A DNA stretch of 60,947 nucleotides, taken from assembly GCA_009785865.1 (NCBI GenBank), contig WQVL01000005.1, positions 1-60,947 of the forward strand, given 5' to 3'. The DNA comes from Oscillospiraceae bacterium. Its GTDB lineage: Bacteria; Bacillota; Clostridia; TANB77; CAG-508. Shown one piece after another: positions 47,819 to 56,194 of this stretch (the stretch's first letter is position 1; every line of letters begins with the position of its first letter). A program made the translations under genes and the position numbers. A model generated the notes under the pieces. That model was not told the DNA's origin and did no database searches. It was given only the letters and a program-made list of their open reading frames with translations.

Positions 47819-48748
47819 ATGCCATTAGTTACAACAACAGAAATGTTCAAGAAAGCACATGAAGGCAAGTATGCAATCGGTGCATTTAATGTAAACAACA
47901 TGGAGATTATTCAAGGAATTGTAGATGCAGCAAAAGAAGAACAATCCCCACTAATTCTACAAGTATCAGCAGGAGCAAGAAAATATGCAAAAGGAATTTA
48001 CTTAAAGAAATTAGTAGAAGCAGCAATTGAAGATACTGATTTACCAATTGCATTACATTTAGATCACGGAGAAGACTTTGAGATTTGTAAAGAATGTATA
48101 GATGCAGGATTTACATCAGTTATGATCGACGGATCGAAATATAGCTTTGAAGAAAATGTAGCTTTAACAAAACAAGTGGTTGAATATGCACATGCAAGAG
48201 GAGTAGTGGTAGAAGCAGAGCTTGGGAAATTAGCAGGAGTGGAAGACGATATAAGTGTTGCAGAAGAAGATGCAATATATACGGATCCAGATGAAGCAAT
48301 TGAATTCGTAAAAAGAACAGGATGTGATTCATTAGCAATAGCTATAGGAACAAGTCATGGTGCTTACAAGTTTAAAGGTGAACCAAAATTAAGATATGAT
48401 ATTTTAGAAAAAATTCAAACAGCATTACCAGGATATCCAATAGTATTACATGGTGCATCAACAGTTTTACCTGAGTTTGTGGAATTATGTAATAAATATG
48501 GAGGAGACCTATCAGGGGCAAAAGGTGTTCCAGAAGATATGCTTAGAAAAGCAGCAACAATGGGAGTAAGCAAAATTAATATTGATACAGATTTAAGATT
48601 AGCAATGACAGCAAAGATAAGACAACATTTTGTAGAAAACCCAGCAGATTTCGATCCTAGAAAATACTTAGGACCAGCAAGAGATGCAATTAAAGAAATG
48701 GTTAGACGTAAAATAAAAGATGTATTAGGATCAGATAATAAGTTATAA
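47819..48748 (+). CDS. fba: Class II fructose-1,6-bisphosphate aldolase
   Basis: 309 residues. Zinc-dependent cleavage of fructose 1,6-bisphosphate in glycolysis. Motifs: AIGAFNVNNMEI, LHLDHGEDFEICK (zinc His), VVVEAELGKLAG, IAIGTSHGAYKFKGEPKLR, VLHGASTV and INIDTDLRLAMT. ATG 47819 is chosen because GGAGG (47807-47811) lies 7 nt before it and only 1 nt before ATG 47813. No CGG in frame. Confidence 0.97.
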   Translation: MPLVTTTEMFKKAHEGKYAIGAFNVNNMEIIQGIVDAAKEEQSPLILQVSAGARKYAKGIYLKKLVEAAIEDTDLPIALHLDHGEDFEICKECIDAGFTSVMIDGSKYSFEENVALTKQVVEYAHARGVVVEAELGKLAGVEDDISVAEEDAIYTDPDEAIEFVKRTGCDSLAIAIGTSHGAYKFKGEPKLRYDILEKIQTALPGYPIVLHGASTVLPEFVELCNKYGGDLSGAKGVPEDMLRKAATMGVSKINIDTDLRLAMTAKIRQHFVENPADFDPRKYLGPARDAIKEMVRRKIKDVLGSDNKL

Positions 48749-48793
48749 AACATACAAGTCTATTAGCTTCTTGGCTGAATACAGATGAGTATG

Positions 48794-48830
48794 AAAAAAG
48801 GAAATTTGCTTTTAGCAAGTTTCCTTTTTA
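48794..48830. terminator. Bidirectional terminator between fba and smpB
   Basis: AAAAAGGAAATTTGCT pairs with AGCAAGTTTCCTTTTT. It overlaps the last bases of smpB on the other strand. Confidence 0.85.
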
Positions 48831-49280
48831 CATGTTATTTTGTTTTAAAGCTCTTTCAATTTTTCTATCAGCATCTTTTTTTGCAATGTCTTCACGTTTA
48901 TCATATAATTTTTTACCTTTTCCAATACCTAAATCTATTTTAACGAAGCTTCCTCTAAAGTACATAGATAATGGTACTAGTGAATATGACTTTTGTTTTA
49001 TTAAACCAATTAGTCTGTTGATTTCTTTTTTGTTTAATAATAACTTTCTATCACGAAGAGGATCTTTGTTATGTATGTTTCCGTGCTCATAAGGACTTAT
49101 ATGTAAATTATATATATATAGCTCACCATTTTTAAAATTTGCATAGCTATCTTTGATATTAACTTTTCCATTTCGAATTGACTTTATTTCTGTGCCAGTT
49201 AAAACAATACCAACTTCTAAAGTATCTTCAATTGTATAGTTGTGTCTGGCTGTAGGGTTTTTACAAATTTGTTTTGACAT
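48828..49280 (-). CDS. smpB: SsrA-binding protein SmpB
   Basis: 150 residues. Binds tmRNA and brings it to stalled ribosomes (trans-translation). Motifs: CKNPTARHNYTIEDTLEVGI, LTGTEIKSIRNGKVNIKDSY, HISPYEHGNIHNKDPLRDRK, RLIGLIKQKSYSLVPL and GKKLYDKREDIAKKDADRKI. Rescue of stalled ribosomes matters in a genome with many shift-prone codons, but that link is inference. AGGAGG precedes ATG 49280. Confidence 0.97.
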   Translation of the reverse strand: MSKQICKNPTARHNYTIEDTLEVGIVLTGTEIKSIRNGKVNIKDSYANFKNGELYIYNLHISPYEHGNIHNKDPLRDRKLLLNKKEINRLIGLIKQKSYSLVPLSMYFRGSFVKIDLGIGKGKKLYDKREDIAKKDADRKIERALKQNNM

Positions 49281-49333
49281 TTGTACCTCCTTTAAGCTTT
49301 TATATTTTGCATCTCTTGCAAGTATAACATAAA

Positions 49334-49361
49334 TATAAGGGTGTAATCAATACACCCTTAT
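49334..49361 (-). terminator. Terminator of the 49375 gene
   Basis: ATAAGGGTGTA and TACACCCTTAT stem just below the stop of the minus-strand gene. Confidence 0.72.
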
Positions 49362-49374
49362 ATCTTAGTTATGA

Positions 49375-49839
49375 TTAGTCTCTTCCAGGATTACGAGTAG
49401 TTCGAGCAGCATAATACCATATAGCACTTATAATAATAAGACCAACTATACCTAAAACTGTCCAAGTTATTATTTGGCCAGTAGTAGGAGCCGTGCTGAA
49501 TGGTGCATTAGTTCTTGTTGCTTGATATCTAGCGTTGTTAGTAGTAGCTGTTCTCGTAGTAGTATGGTTAACACCATCTCTAGTGACGTGAGGTGCTCTA
49601 GCATCTCTTGTACGAACTCCATCATCAACAGTATTTCTTACACGATTCATAGATCCTCTTACTGCTCCACCTACAGCAGAACCAGCATCTTCTACATCAT
49701 CTGTTATTCTTTCAGCAGCATTTTGTATTCCACGAGACATTCTGTTAGCTGTGTTGGGTTTAGTAGCGGCAAAACTAACATTAGTTATGAATAAAAATGC
49801 TAAAACTACAGATATTAATAATACTAGTCTTCTAGTCAT
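49375..49839 (-). CDS. Exported protein with C-terminal membrane helix, 154 aa
   Basis: Signal peptide ending near FAA (residue about 24), a Thr/Arg/Asn-rich low-complexity middle (RDGVNHTTTRTATTNNARYQ) and a C-terminal helix (IITWTVLGIVGLIIISAIWY) followed by basic residues. Function unknown. GGAGGTAAAT precedes ATG 49839. Confidence 0.78.
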   Translation of the reverse strand: MTRRLVLLISVVLAFLFITNVSFAATKPNTANRMSRGIQNAAERITDDVEDAGSAVGGAVRGSMNRVRNTVDDGVRTRDARAPHVTRDGVNHTTTRTATTNNARYQATRTNAPFSTAPTTGQIITWTVLGIVGLIIISAIWYYAARTTRNPGRD

Positions 49840-50039
49840 GATTGATTTACCTCCATATTTTTTTAAAAAATTTGTCGTTTTATTGACCTAGTTATATTAT
49901 TAATATTAGACATAAAAAATATTCAGACAAATATAACCTATGTGAGTAGACTAATACAGCAAGAAGGGTTGTATGAAATCTATAAAAAAAGAAACTTACC
50001 ATTGCGGCAAATTTCTCCAATTTTTTTGATAATTCTATA

Positions 50040-50366
50040 TTATAATTGTTTTAATCTAACGAAAATAGCTATTGAGAACAGTACTAAAACAATTCCGATT
50101 GTAATTATAATGATACTTAAGATGTTTTCTGGAATAAAGAAGTCTTGAGCTGTTGGTGTTACTGCGGTTGCTGGCTGATTAGGGCGAGGAGCATCAACTA
50201 CTGGTCTGTCACTAGGTTCGTCATCAAGATCGTAATCTTCATAATCAAATTCAATTTCTCCAGGCAAAGTGTTCATATTACTTGGAAGTGCATTTACATA
50301 TACAAATGATGATAAAGCTAAAATAAGTATAAAAATCATTAATAATATTATTGAAGTTTTTTTCAT
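50040..50366 (-). CDS. Exported protein with C-terminal membrane helix, 108 aa
   Basis: Signal peptide to about ALPSN, an acidic Pro-rich middle (FDYEDYDLDDEPSDRP) and a C-terminal helix (ILSIIIITIGIVLVLFSIAI). Same layout as the 49375 protein, which it precedes on this strand. Function unknown. AAGGAGGAAC precedes ATG 50366. Confidence 0.78.
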   Translation of the reverse strand: MKKTSIILLMIFILILALSSFVYVNALPSNMNTLPGEIEFDYEDYDLDDEPSDRPVVDAPRPNQPATAVTPTAQDFFIPENILSIIIITIGIVLVLFSIAIFVRLKQL

Positions 50367-50572
50367 TGGTTCCTCCTTGAGTTTAGTAATGTAATTTCAT
50401 AAATTAATAATACATAATAAAGTAAGATTTGTCTAGCTTAAAAAGGTTTTTTTAAGAAAAAATTAAATCTTCATAATGGTTTTCTTAATCAGAAAGGGAA
50501 TCTGACCTTGCTTTTTCTATGTGTTTTCTATATAATTGAACAGAAATAAAAGTAAACGTAGGAGGAAATATA

Positions 50573-50956
50573 ATGAGAATGGCTAGTGATAGAGGGATAA
50601 GTTTAATAGCATTAATTATAACAATAGTAGTACTACTTGTATTGGCTGGGATATCAATTTTCTTGATACTTAATGAAGATGAATACACAGAGGAGACATC
50701 AACTATTGAGATTGAGGCATGTGAAGAATATGAAAGACAAGTAAGCGAAATATTAGAAGCAGCGATAGCACATTGGGAAGAATATCCGCAAGATATGTTT
50801 AGAGAAAGCGTAACATATGCTTTAGAAGGAACAAACCTTAGAATGTGTGATGATGTGCGTTGTCTTGCATATGATCTTAGAATTTACTTAACTGATGGAG
50901 TACATAGATATGGATACATAGACATAATAGATCATACTGTAGGATTTGACAGATAA
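50573..50956 (+). CDS. Pilin-like protein, 127 aa
   Basis: N-terminal GISLIALIITIVVLLVLAGI resembles a type IV pilin or pseudopilin helix (basic leader, G-I-S-L-I, a long hydrophobic stretch). The acidic outer domain has two Cys (MCDDVRC) that may form a disulfide. No pilus genes are nearby, so the role is uncertain. AGGAGG precedes ATG 50573. Confidence 0.75.
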   Translation: MRMASDRGISLIALIITIVVLLVLAGISIFLILNEDEYTEETSTIEIEACEEYERQVSEILEAAIAHWEEYPQDMFRESVTYALEGTNLRMCDDVRCLAYDLRIYLTDGVHRYGYIDIIDHTVGFDR

Positions 50957-50970
50957 AAAGGAGTAGAGTG

Positions 50971-51393
50971 ATGGAAAACGAAATTAAGGCATGCTTAGAA
51001 AGAAAAGTAAATTATTATGAAACTGACATGATGGGAGTAGTACATCATTCGAATTATATAAGATGGTTTGAAGAGGCAAGAGTTATGTGGATGGACAAAG
51101 GTGGAATCCCATATGAAGAAGTAGAGAAATATGGTGTTCAAATGCCAGTATTAGGAGTATCTTGTGAGTATAAAGTTCCTGCAAAATTTGGAGATACAAT
51201 ATGTATAGAAACATATACTAAAGAAGTTACATTTGTAAAATATATAATTGGATATAAAATTACAAATAAAGAAACTGGAGATCTGTTATGTATAGGAGAG
51301 ACTAAGCATTGTTTTGTAGATAATACATTTAGGCCAGTAAATATTAAAAAGCATAATCCAGAGTTAACTGAGAGATTATTAGCCTTATGTTAG
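50971..51393 (+). CDS. Acyl-CoA thioesterase, YbgC/FadM type
   Basis: 140 residues, hotdog fold. VNYYETDMMGVVHHSNYIRWFEE carries the catalytic Asp and the HHSNY motif of 4-hydroxybenzoyl-CoA-type thioesterases. Hydrolyses small acyl-CoA; the substrate is unknown. It begins 15 nt after the pilin-like gene. AAGGAG precedes ATG 50971. No CGG in frame. Confidence 0.9.
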   Translation: MENEIKACLERKVNYYETDMMGVVHHSNYIRWFEEARVMWMDKGGIPYEEVEKYGVQMPVLGVSCEYKVPAKFGDTICIETYTKEVTFVKYIIGYKITNKETGDLLCIGETKHCFVDNTFRPVNIKKHNPELTERLLALC

Positions 51394-51418
51394 ATAATAT
51401 GAAATAAAAATAAAGAAA

Positions 51419-51456
51419 GATAAATTAGAACTCATATTTCTAATTTATCTTTTTTA
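51419..51456 (+). terminator. Terminator of the thioesterase gene
   Basis: AGATAAATTAGAA pairs with TTCTAATTTATCT, followed by a T run. It may also serve lysA on the minus strand. Confidence 0.85.
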
Positions 51457-51483
51457 AATTTAGTTTTTTAAAAAGGTTTAAAG

Positions 51484-52726
51484 CTAAATCATGAAAGTTT
51501 TCTCTATGTCATTCATTGTTTCTGCTTTTCTTATTAACGTATCTTGTCCGTTTTTGCATACTAGAACTTCTGCAGGTCTTAACCTTCCTGTATAGTTAGA
51601 GGACATACTATAACCATAAGCGCCTGTGTCATGTATTTTAACATAATCTCCTATTCGTGGTAATAAAATTTGTCTGTCTGTAGCTAATACATCACAACTT
51701 TCACAAACATTTCCTGTTATAGTTGCTGTCACATACTTGTCATCATTTTCTGAACTTGCTAGAAGCGGATTTCTTAAAATTTCTACTTTGTGGTATGAAT
51801 CATACATTGATGGTCTAAGAAGTAAATTCATTCCGGATGTCTGTACCAACCCAAATCCTATTGTTTTCATTTTTTACGCTATTTACTGTGCCTAGGATAT
51901 ATCCAGATTCACAAGGTATATATCTTCCTGGTTCAAACTTAAATTCTACCATATGATATTCATTTAAGAAATTAGATAATACAGGTTTTAGTTTATCAAT
52001 TAATGCGTCTAAATTTAACTCTTTTTCATCTTCTTTATATGGGGTCCCAAAACCTCCACCTAAGTCTATTATTTCCAAATCTTTAAAATGTGTTTTTGCG
52101 ATTCTAAGTAAGCTTTCTACTCCAGTTACAAATTGATCTATATCTGAATCTAGAAACAAGCTTCCTAGATGTTGATGTATACCTATAACTTTTATATTAT
52201 ATTTTTCGCATACTTTAAATAGTTCTGGTAAGTTTTCTTCAGAGATTCCAAACTTTGTTTTTTTACCAGAAGTGTCTACTTTATCTGAATGTCCAATACC
52301 AACACCTTCAGGATTGATACGAACCATGATGCTAATATTTTGTTTTGCTTGTCCCAATAATTCTACTTGAGAAATAGAATCCAAACATATTGTTATATCT
52401 TTATCTATTACAGCTAACATTTCCTGAAGAGATACATTATTACAAACGTAAAGAATATCATCTTTATCAAAACCTGCAAGTTCAGCAAGTCTAAGTTCAA
52501 CAGGTGACATTGAATCTATTGATAATCCCATCTGTTTTATCTTCTTTAAGATATGTAAATTGTTATTTGCTTTAGTTGAATAATGCATCTTTATTTTAGA
52601 TACATTTAACTCCGATTTCAATTTTTCAGCAAAATTAATCATATTAGTTATTCTGCTTTCTAATACTTGCTCATCATATACATATAGGGGACTACCATGC
52701 TTTTTTATTAATTCATTCGCTTCCAT
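51484..52726 (-). CDS. lysA: Diaminopimelate decarboxylase (one CGGN shift)
   Basis: 413 residues through one shift. Makes lysine from meso-diaminopimelate with PLP. The PLP lysine is in KIKMHYSTKANNN, then KFGISEENLPELF, HQHLGSLF, EIIDLGGGFGTPY and FEFEPGRYI-like FKFEPGRYIPCE. After the shift: GMNLLLRPSMYDSYHKVEIL and CESCDVLATDR, the C-terminal active-site motif that a truncated product would lack. CGG at 51833-51835 precedes glycine in GTDIGMN (the family has D-A-G-M-N). Start ATG 52726 has AAAGGAG. Confidence 0.95.
51832..51835 (-). other. CGGA +1 recoding site in lysA
   Basis: atc|CGG|aat becomes atc|(c)GGA|atg, restoring the family G-M-N motif. Without it the catalytic Cys-Glu-Ser-Cys-Asp region is lost. 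Confidence 0.92.
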
Positions 52727-52859
52727 AATGCTCCTTTCATTAAAACTAGACTGCTAGTAGTAATTATGTTAAAATTTATTAATATATTATACAATAAGTT
52801 TAGTGGTGTTGTATATAATTTTAGGAAATTAAGTAAACTAAGAGAAGAAAGAAGGGCAA

Positions 52860-54141
52860 ATGAGAGAAAACCAAATTAGAAAAAGAAGAAAAGTAATTTT
52901 AGTAGGTGTAAATGTAGATAATGATAAAAGTTTTGAATATTCAATGCTTGAACTAGAAAATCTTGCAGTTGCATGTGATTTTGAAGTAGTAGATAGATTA
53001 GTCCAAAATGCAGAGAAGATTCATAGAGGACATTATTTGGGAAAAGGAAAGTTAGAAGAGTTAGCAATTTTAATGGAAGCAAAGAAAGCGGATGTAGCTG
53101 TGTTTTTTGATGAACTGTCTTCTGCGCAAATAAAGAATATTGAAAGATATTTAGAAAGTATGATAATGGATAGAACCAATTTAATATTGGACATTTTTGC
53201 AAAGAGAGCACAAACAAAAGAGTCTAAGATGCAAGTTGAAATAGCTCAGCTTCAATATATGTTACCTCACTTAACGGGGTCGTATGAGGAATTAAGTAGG
53301 CAAGGTGGAGGAGCCCGGTCTTGCAAACAAAGGAGCAGGAGAAACAAAATTAGAATTAGATAAAAGAAGAATGCTTGGAAAGATTTCTAAGTTAAAGCAA
53401 GAGTTAGAAAAGATAACCGGCGAAAGAGAAGTGCAAAGAAATTTAAGAATGAGCAAAGAGATTCCGGTGGTATCTTTGGTTGGCTATACAAATAGTGGAA
53501 AGTCTACGATTATGAACAAAATGGTAGATATCTATGAAGGGAATGAAGAAAAGAAAGTATTAGAAAAGGATATGCTTTTTGCAACTTTGGAAACTTCAGT
53601 AAGGCAAATTAGTTTAGAAAAAAATAAAAAGTTCTTGCTAACTGATACGGTTGGATTTGTAGATAAATTACCACATAAGCTAGTAAAAGCATTTAGATCA
53701 ACACTAGAAGAGATAACGAAAGCAGATATTATATTGCATGTAATAGACTATTCAAATGAAGACTATGAAAAACAAATGCAAGTAACAGATGAGACTCTTC
53801 TAGAAATAGGGGTAAAAGATATTCCTATTATATATGTGTATAACAAGTGCGACTTAAAAGGAATGACTGCGCCAAGAGTAAACGAGAATGAAATATTTAT
53901 GTCTGCAAGAGATAAGCTCGGGATAAGAACTTTGATAGAAGTTATTAAGAAAGAAATTTTTAAGGATCATATTACTTGCAAGATGATGATTCCTTTTGAT
54001 AAAGGGAATATAACGGCGTATTTAATGGAAAATGCGAATGTCATTTCGACAAAGTATAATGAAGAAGGTACATTAGTAGAATTAGAGTGTAAGAAAAGTG
54101 ATTATGAGAAATATAAAGAATATGTAATCGAAAGTAGTTGA
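52860..54141 (+). CDS. hflX: GTPase HflX (one CGGN shift)
   Basis: 426 residues through one shift. Ribosome-associated GTPase that splits or rescues stalled ribosomes. The N-terminal domain has HYLGKGKLEELA and DRTNLILDIFAKRAQTKE, then LSRQGGG|AGLANKGAGETKLE across the shift. The G domain has GYTNSGKST (G1), DTVGF (G3) and NKCD (G4). CGG at 53316-53318 splits the gene just before the conserved GETKLE block. Start ATG 52860 follows AAGAAGGG. Its 3' end overlaps the set B gene on the other strand. Confidence 0.95.
53316..53319 (+). other. CGGT +1 recoding site in hflX
   Basis: gcc|CGG|tct becomes gcc|(c)GGT|ctt, giving QGGGAGLANKGAGETKLE. All GTPase motifs lie after it. Confidence 0.92.
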
Positions 54142-54647
54142 TATGCAATAAACATGAATGAAGCTGCCACCTCGTAAGAGGGGGCTGCTTCAAACAATCT
54201 GTTAAATTCTGCGAATGTATCATGCACAATCCGCATTTTTCGTAGAAGCCGATTTGGATCGACATAATGATCTGCATAATCGGGGGCAATCAAATGTTGA
54301 CTGAGAATCTCCCATTCAGGGAGAAATTCTTCGTCTGTAAGATAGCCCATGAGCCAATACGAAAGACTTCCTCCGAGTTCTTCCAGATATGGAAGAAAAG
54401 AAGTTGAGAAGACAATTAATAATGCATCTTCTCGACTAAATATTTCCTCGAAATTCATTACATTGGGATCTCCCATCAGCTCGCGAGTTGTATCGAAATA
54501 ATAGGATAACTCAGGCCAATCAAGAGCCTGAAGACTAGGAATGTCAAATATGCTCTTATCATATGGTTCCGGATTCCGAAACACAATGAACAGTATGACG
54601 GAAATTGCGATTACTCCTACTAACCCACAACAGATAATTTTTTTCAT
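54102..54647 (-). CDS. Set B exported protein, 181 aa, overlapping the hflX end
   Basis: N-terminal hydrophobic segment with two Cys (IICCGLVGVIAISVILFIVF), then a helical extracytoplasmic domain. No family recognised. Three in-frame CGG codons (plus-strand 54576, 54249, 54231) are read as Arg. The last 40 bases overlap hflX on the other strand, and a GC-rich stem like the set B terminators falls inside the reading frame (about 54160-54192), so the original stop may have been lost. AAGGAGG precedes ATG 54647. Confidence 0.78.
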   Translation of the reverse strand: MKKIICCGLVGVIAISVILFIVFRNPEPYDKSIFDIPSLQALDWPELSYYFDTTRELMGDPNVMNFEEIFSREDALLIVFSTSFLPYLEELGGSLSYWLMGYLTDEEFLPEWEILSQHLIAPDYADHYVDPNRLLRKMRIVHDTFAEFNRLFEAAPSYEVAASFMFIAYQLLSITYSLYFS

Positions 54648-54738
54648 GTGTAGACCTCCTTTTAATTTTCCAATTGTGTGGGAGTGCTACACCGGCTCCC
54701 CAATTGGGAAGCCCTTTGTGTAAAGCTTCTATCCTACA

Positions 54739-54767
54739 ATTATACCATTTTTCATGTAAAATTTCAA
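54739..54767 (-). promoter_or_regulatory. Promoter of the 54102 gene
   Basis: On the minus strand: TTGAAA, 17 nt starting TTTTACATGAAAA, TATAAT preceded by ATGG. Very like the promoter at 29761. Confidence 0.78.
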
Positions 54768-54795
54768 ATTAGGGAAGAGAAAGCAAGCATAAAAC

Positions 54796-54826
54796 AAAGC
54801 TCCAGAAGGGAAATCTGGAGCTTTGC
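54796..54826 (-). terminator. Terminator of apt
   Basis: CAAAGCTCCAGA pairs with TCTGGAGCTTTG around a 7-nt loop, 26 bases beyond the apt stop. Confidence 0.8.
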
Positions 54827-54851
54827 TTTAGACTAAGAAACAGTAAAACAG

Positions 54852-55345
54852 TTATTTAGTCTCTTCTCTAATATATTCAATTTCTTCATTATTTAAGAAG
54901 GATATATTAATATAAACAACGCCTCCGAGAGTAATTTCCTCCGAGCTTTTTTAATAAGAACTTTACTTGCTTTTAGAGTTCCGGCGGTAGCTAATACATC
55001 ATCAACAAAATAGAAATTCTTATTCTCATAATTATCATTCTTAGGAAGGCATAAGATATCTTTGCCATATTCTTTTTCGTATTCTACAGAGATTACTAAG
55101 TCATCAGGAAGTTTTCCTGGCTTTCTTATAGGGACAAAACCTTTACCTAATCTAGTTGCAATAGTAGGACCAAAAATATATCCTCTTGACTCAGGAGATA
55201 TTATATAATCTACATCCTCTGGTACCTTTTTGCACATTTCTTCAATTATATTATCAAAAGTAGAGCTATCAGCTAATACAGGTGATATGTCTATAAAGTT
55301 AACGCCTTTTATTGGGAAGTCTTGTATGTATCTTGGTTCAACCAT
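54852..55345 (-). CDS. apt: Adenine phosphoribosyltransferase (two CGGN shifts)
   Basis: 163 residues through two shifts five codons apart. Salvages adenine to AMP with PRPP. Motifs: PRYIQDFPIKGVNFIDI, IISPESRGYIFG, GFVPIRKPGKLP, the PRPP loop VDDVLATAGTLKAS, and after the shifts KAGGNYSGGVVYINISFLN, matching the usual C-terminal strand. CGG at 54941-54943 and 54925-54927 each precede a glycine. The stop is TAA at 54852-54854, well beyond the zero-frame stop at 54893. Start ATG 55345 with AAAGGA 11 nt upstream; a GTG slightly earlier is possible. Confidence 0.94.
54924..54927 (-). other. CGGA +1 recoding site 2 in apt
   Basis: tct|CGG|agg becomes tct|(c)GGA|ggc, giving YSGGVVYINISFLN. Confidence 0.9.
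54940..54943 (-). other. CGGA +1 recoding site 1 in apt
   Basis: gct|CGG|agg becomes gct|(c)GGA|gga, giving IKKAGGNYS. The next site is five codons on. Confidence 0.9.
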
Positions 55346-55512
55346 ATAAATCACGATCCTTTCGGTATATATTTCGACATAAATTGACATCTTTCAATAT
55401 ATTTATACTATAAAGTAAAGATAAAGACAATAGAAAAAAGTTTTGATTTTTTGAAGTTAGTCACTTACTTGTCACTTTGAAAGGATATAATCATAATCAG
55501 GAGGGAAGAGAA

Positions 55513-56190
55513 ATGGAAATTTTGAGAGTTGAAAATCTAACTAAAACATATGGGAAAGGTGGTAACATTATTAAAGCAGTAGATGATGTTAGCTTTTCTA
55601 TTGAAAAAGGACAATTTGTTGCAATTGTTGGAACAAGTGGTAGTGGTAAATCTACATTACTTCATTTATTAGGAGGAGTTGACAAACCAACATCAGGAAG
55701 TGTTTTTGTAGATGGTAAAGATATATATAAATTAAATGATGATTCGCTTGCGATTTTTAGGAGAAGGCAAGTAGGACTTATATATCAATTCTATAACTTA
55801 ATACCAATACTAAATGTGGTAGAGAATATTACATTACCAAAAGATTTAGATAGAGATAAGGTAGATCAAATGCAGTTAAAAGAATTATTGGGCATGCTTG
55901 GACTGGAAGACAGAAAAACACATTTACCAAATGAGTTATCTGGTGGTCAACAACAGAGAGTGTCAATTGGGAGAGCATTAATTAATAATCCTGCAATTGT
56001 TTTAGCAGATGAACCCACAGGGAATTTGGATTCTAGAGCAAGTGATGAAATAATTCAGGCACTTAAAATGTCTAATAAGAAGTTTAAGCAAACTATAATA
56101 CTTATTACACATGATTTAGAAATTGCAAAACAAGCAGATAGAATTATTACAATTGAAGATGGAAGAATAGTTAGAGACGAGGTGAATTAA
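55513..56190 (+). CDS. ABC transporter ATPase (MacB/LolD/BceA type)
   Basis: 225 residues. Walker A GTSGSGKST, Q-loop YQFYNLIPILNVVENI, signature LSGGQQQR, Walker B IVLADEPTGNLD and H-loop ITHDLE. It drives the permease whose start lies 4 nt after it. With the following regulator and kinase it resembles a Bce/Vra-like peptide sensing and resistance module. GGAGGG precedes ATG 55513. No CGG in frame. Confidence 0.95.
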   Translation: MEILRVENLTKTYGKGGNIIKAVDDVSFSIEKGQFVAIVGTSGSGKSTLLHLLGGVDKPTSGSVFVDGKDIYKLNDDSLAIFRRRQVGLIYQFYNLIPILNVVENITLPKDLDRDKVDQMQLKELLGMLGLEDRKTHLPNELSGGQQQRVSIGRALINNPAIVLADEPTGNLDSRASDEIIQALKMSNKKFKQTIILITHDLEIAKQADRIITIEDGRIVRDEVN

Positions 56191-56194
56191 GGCT

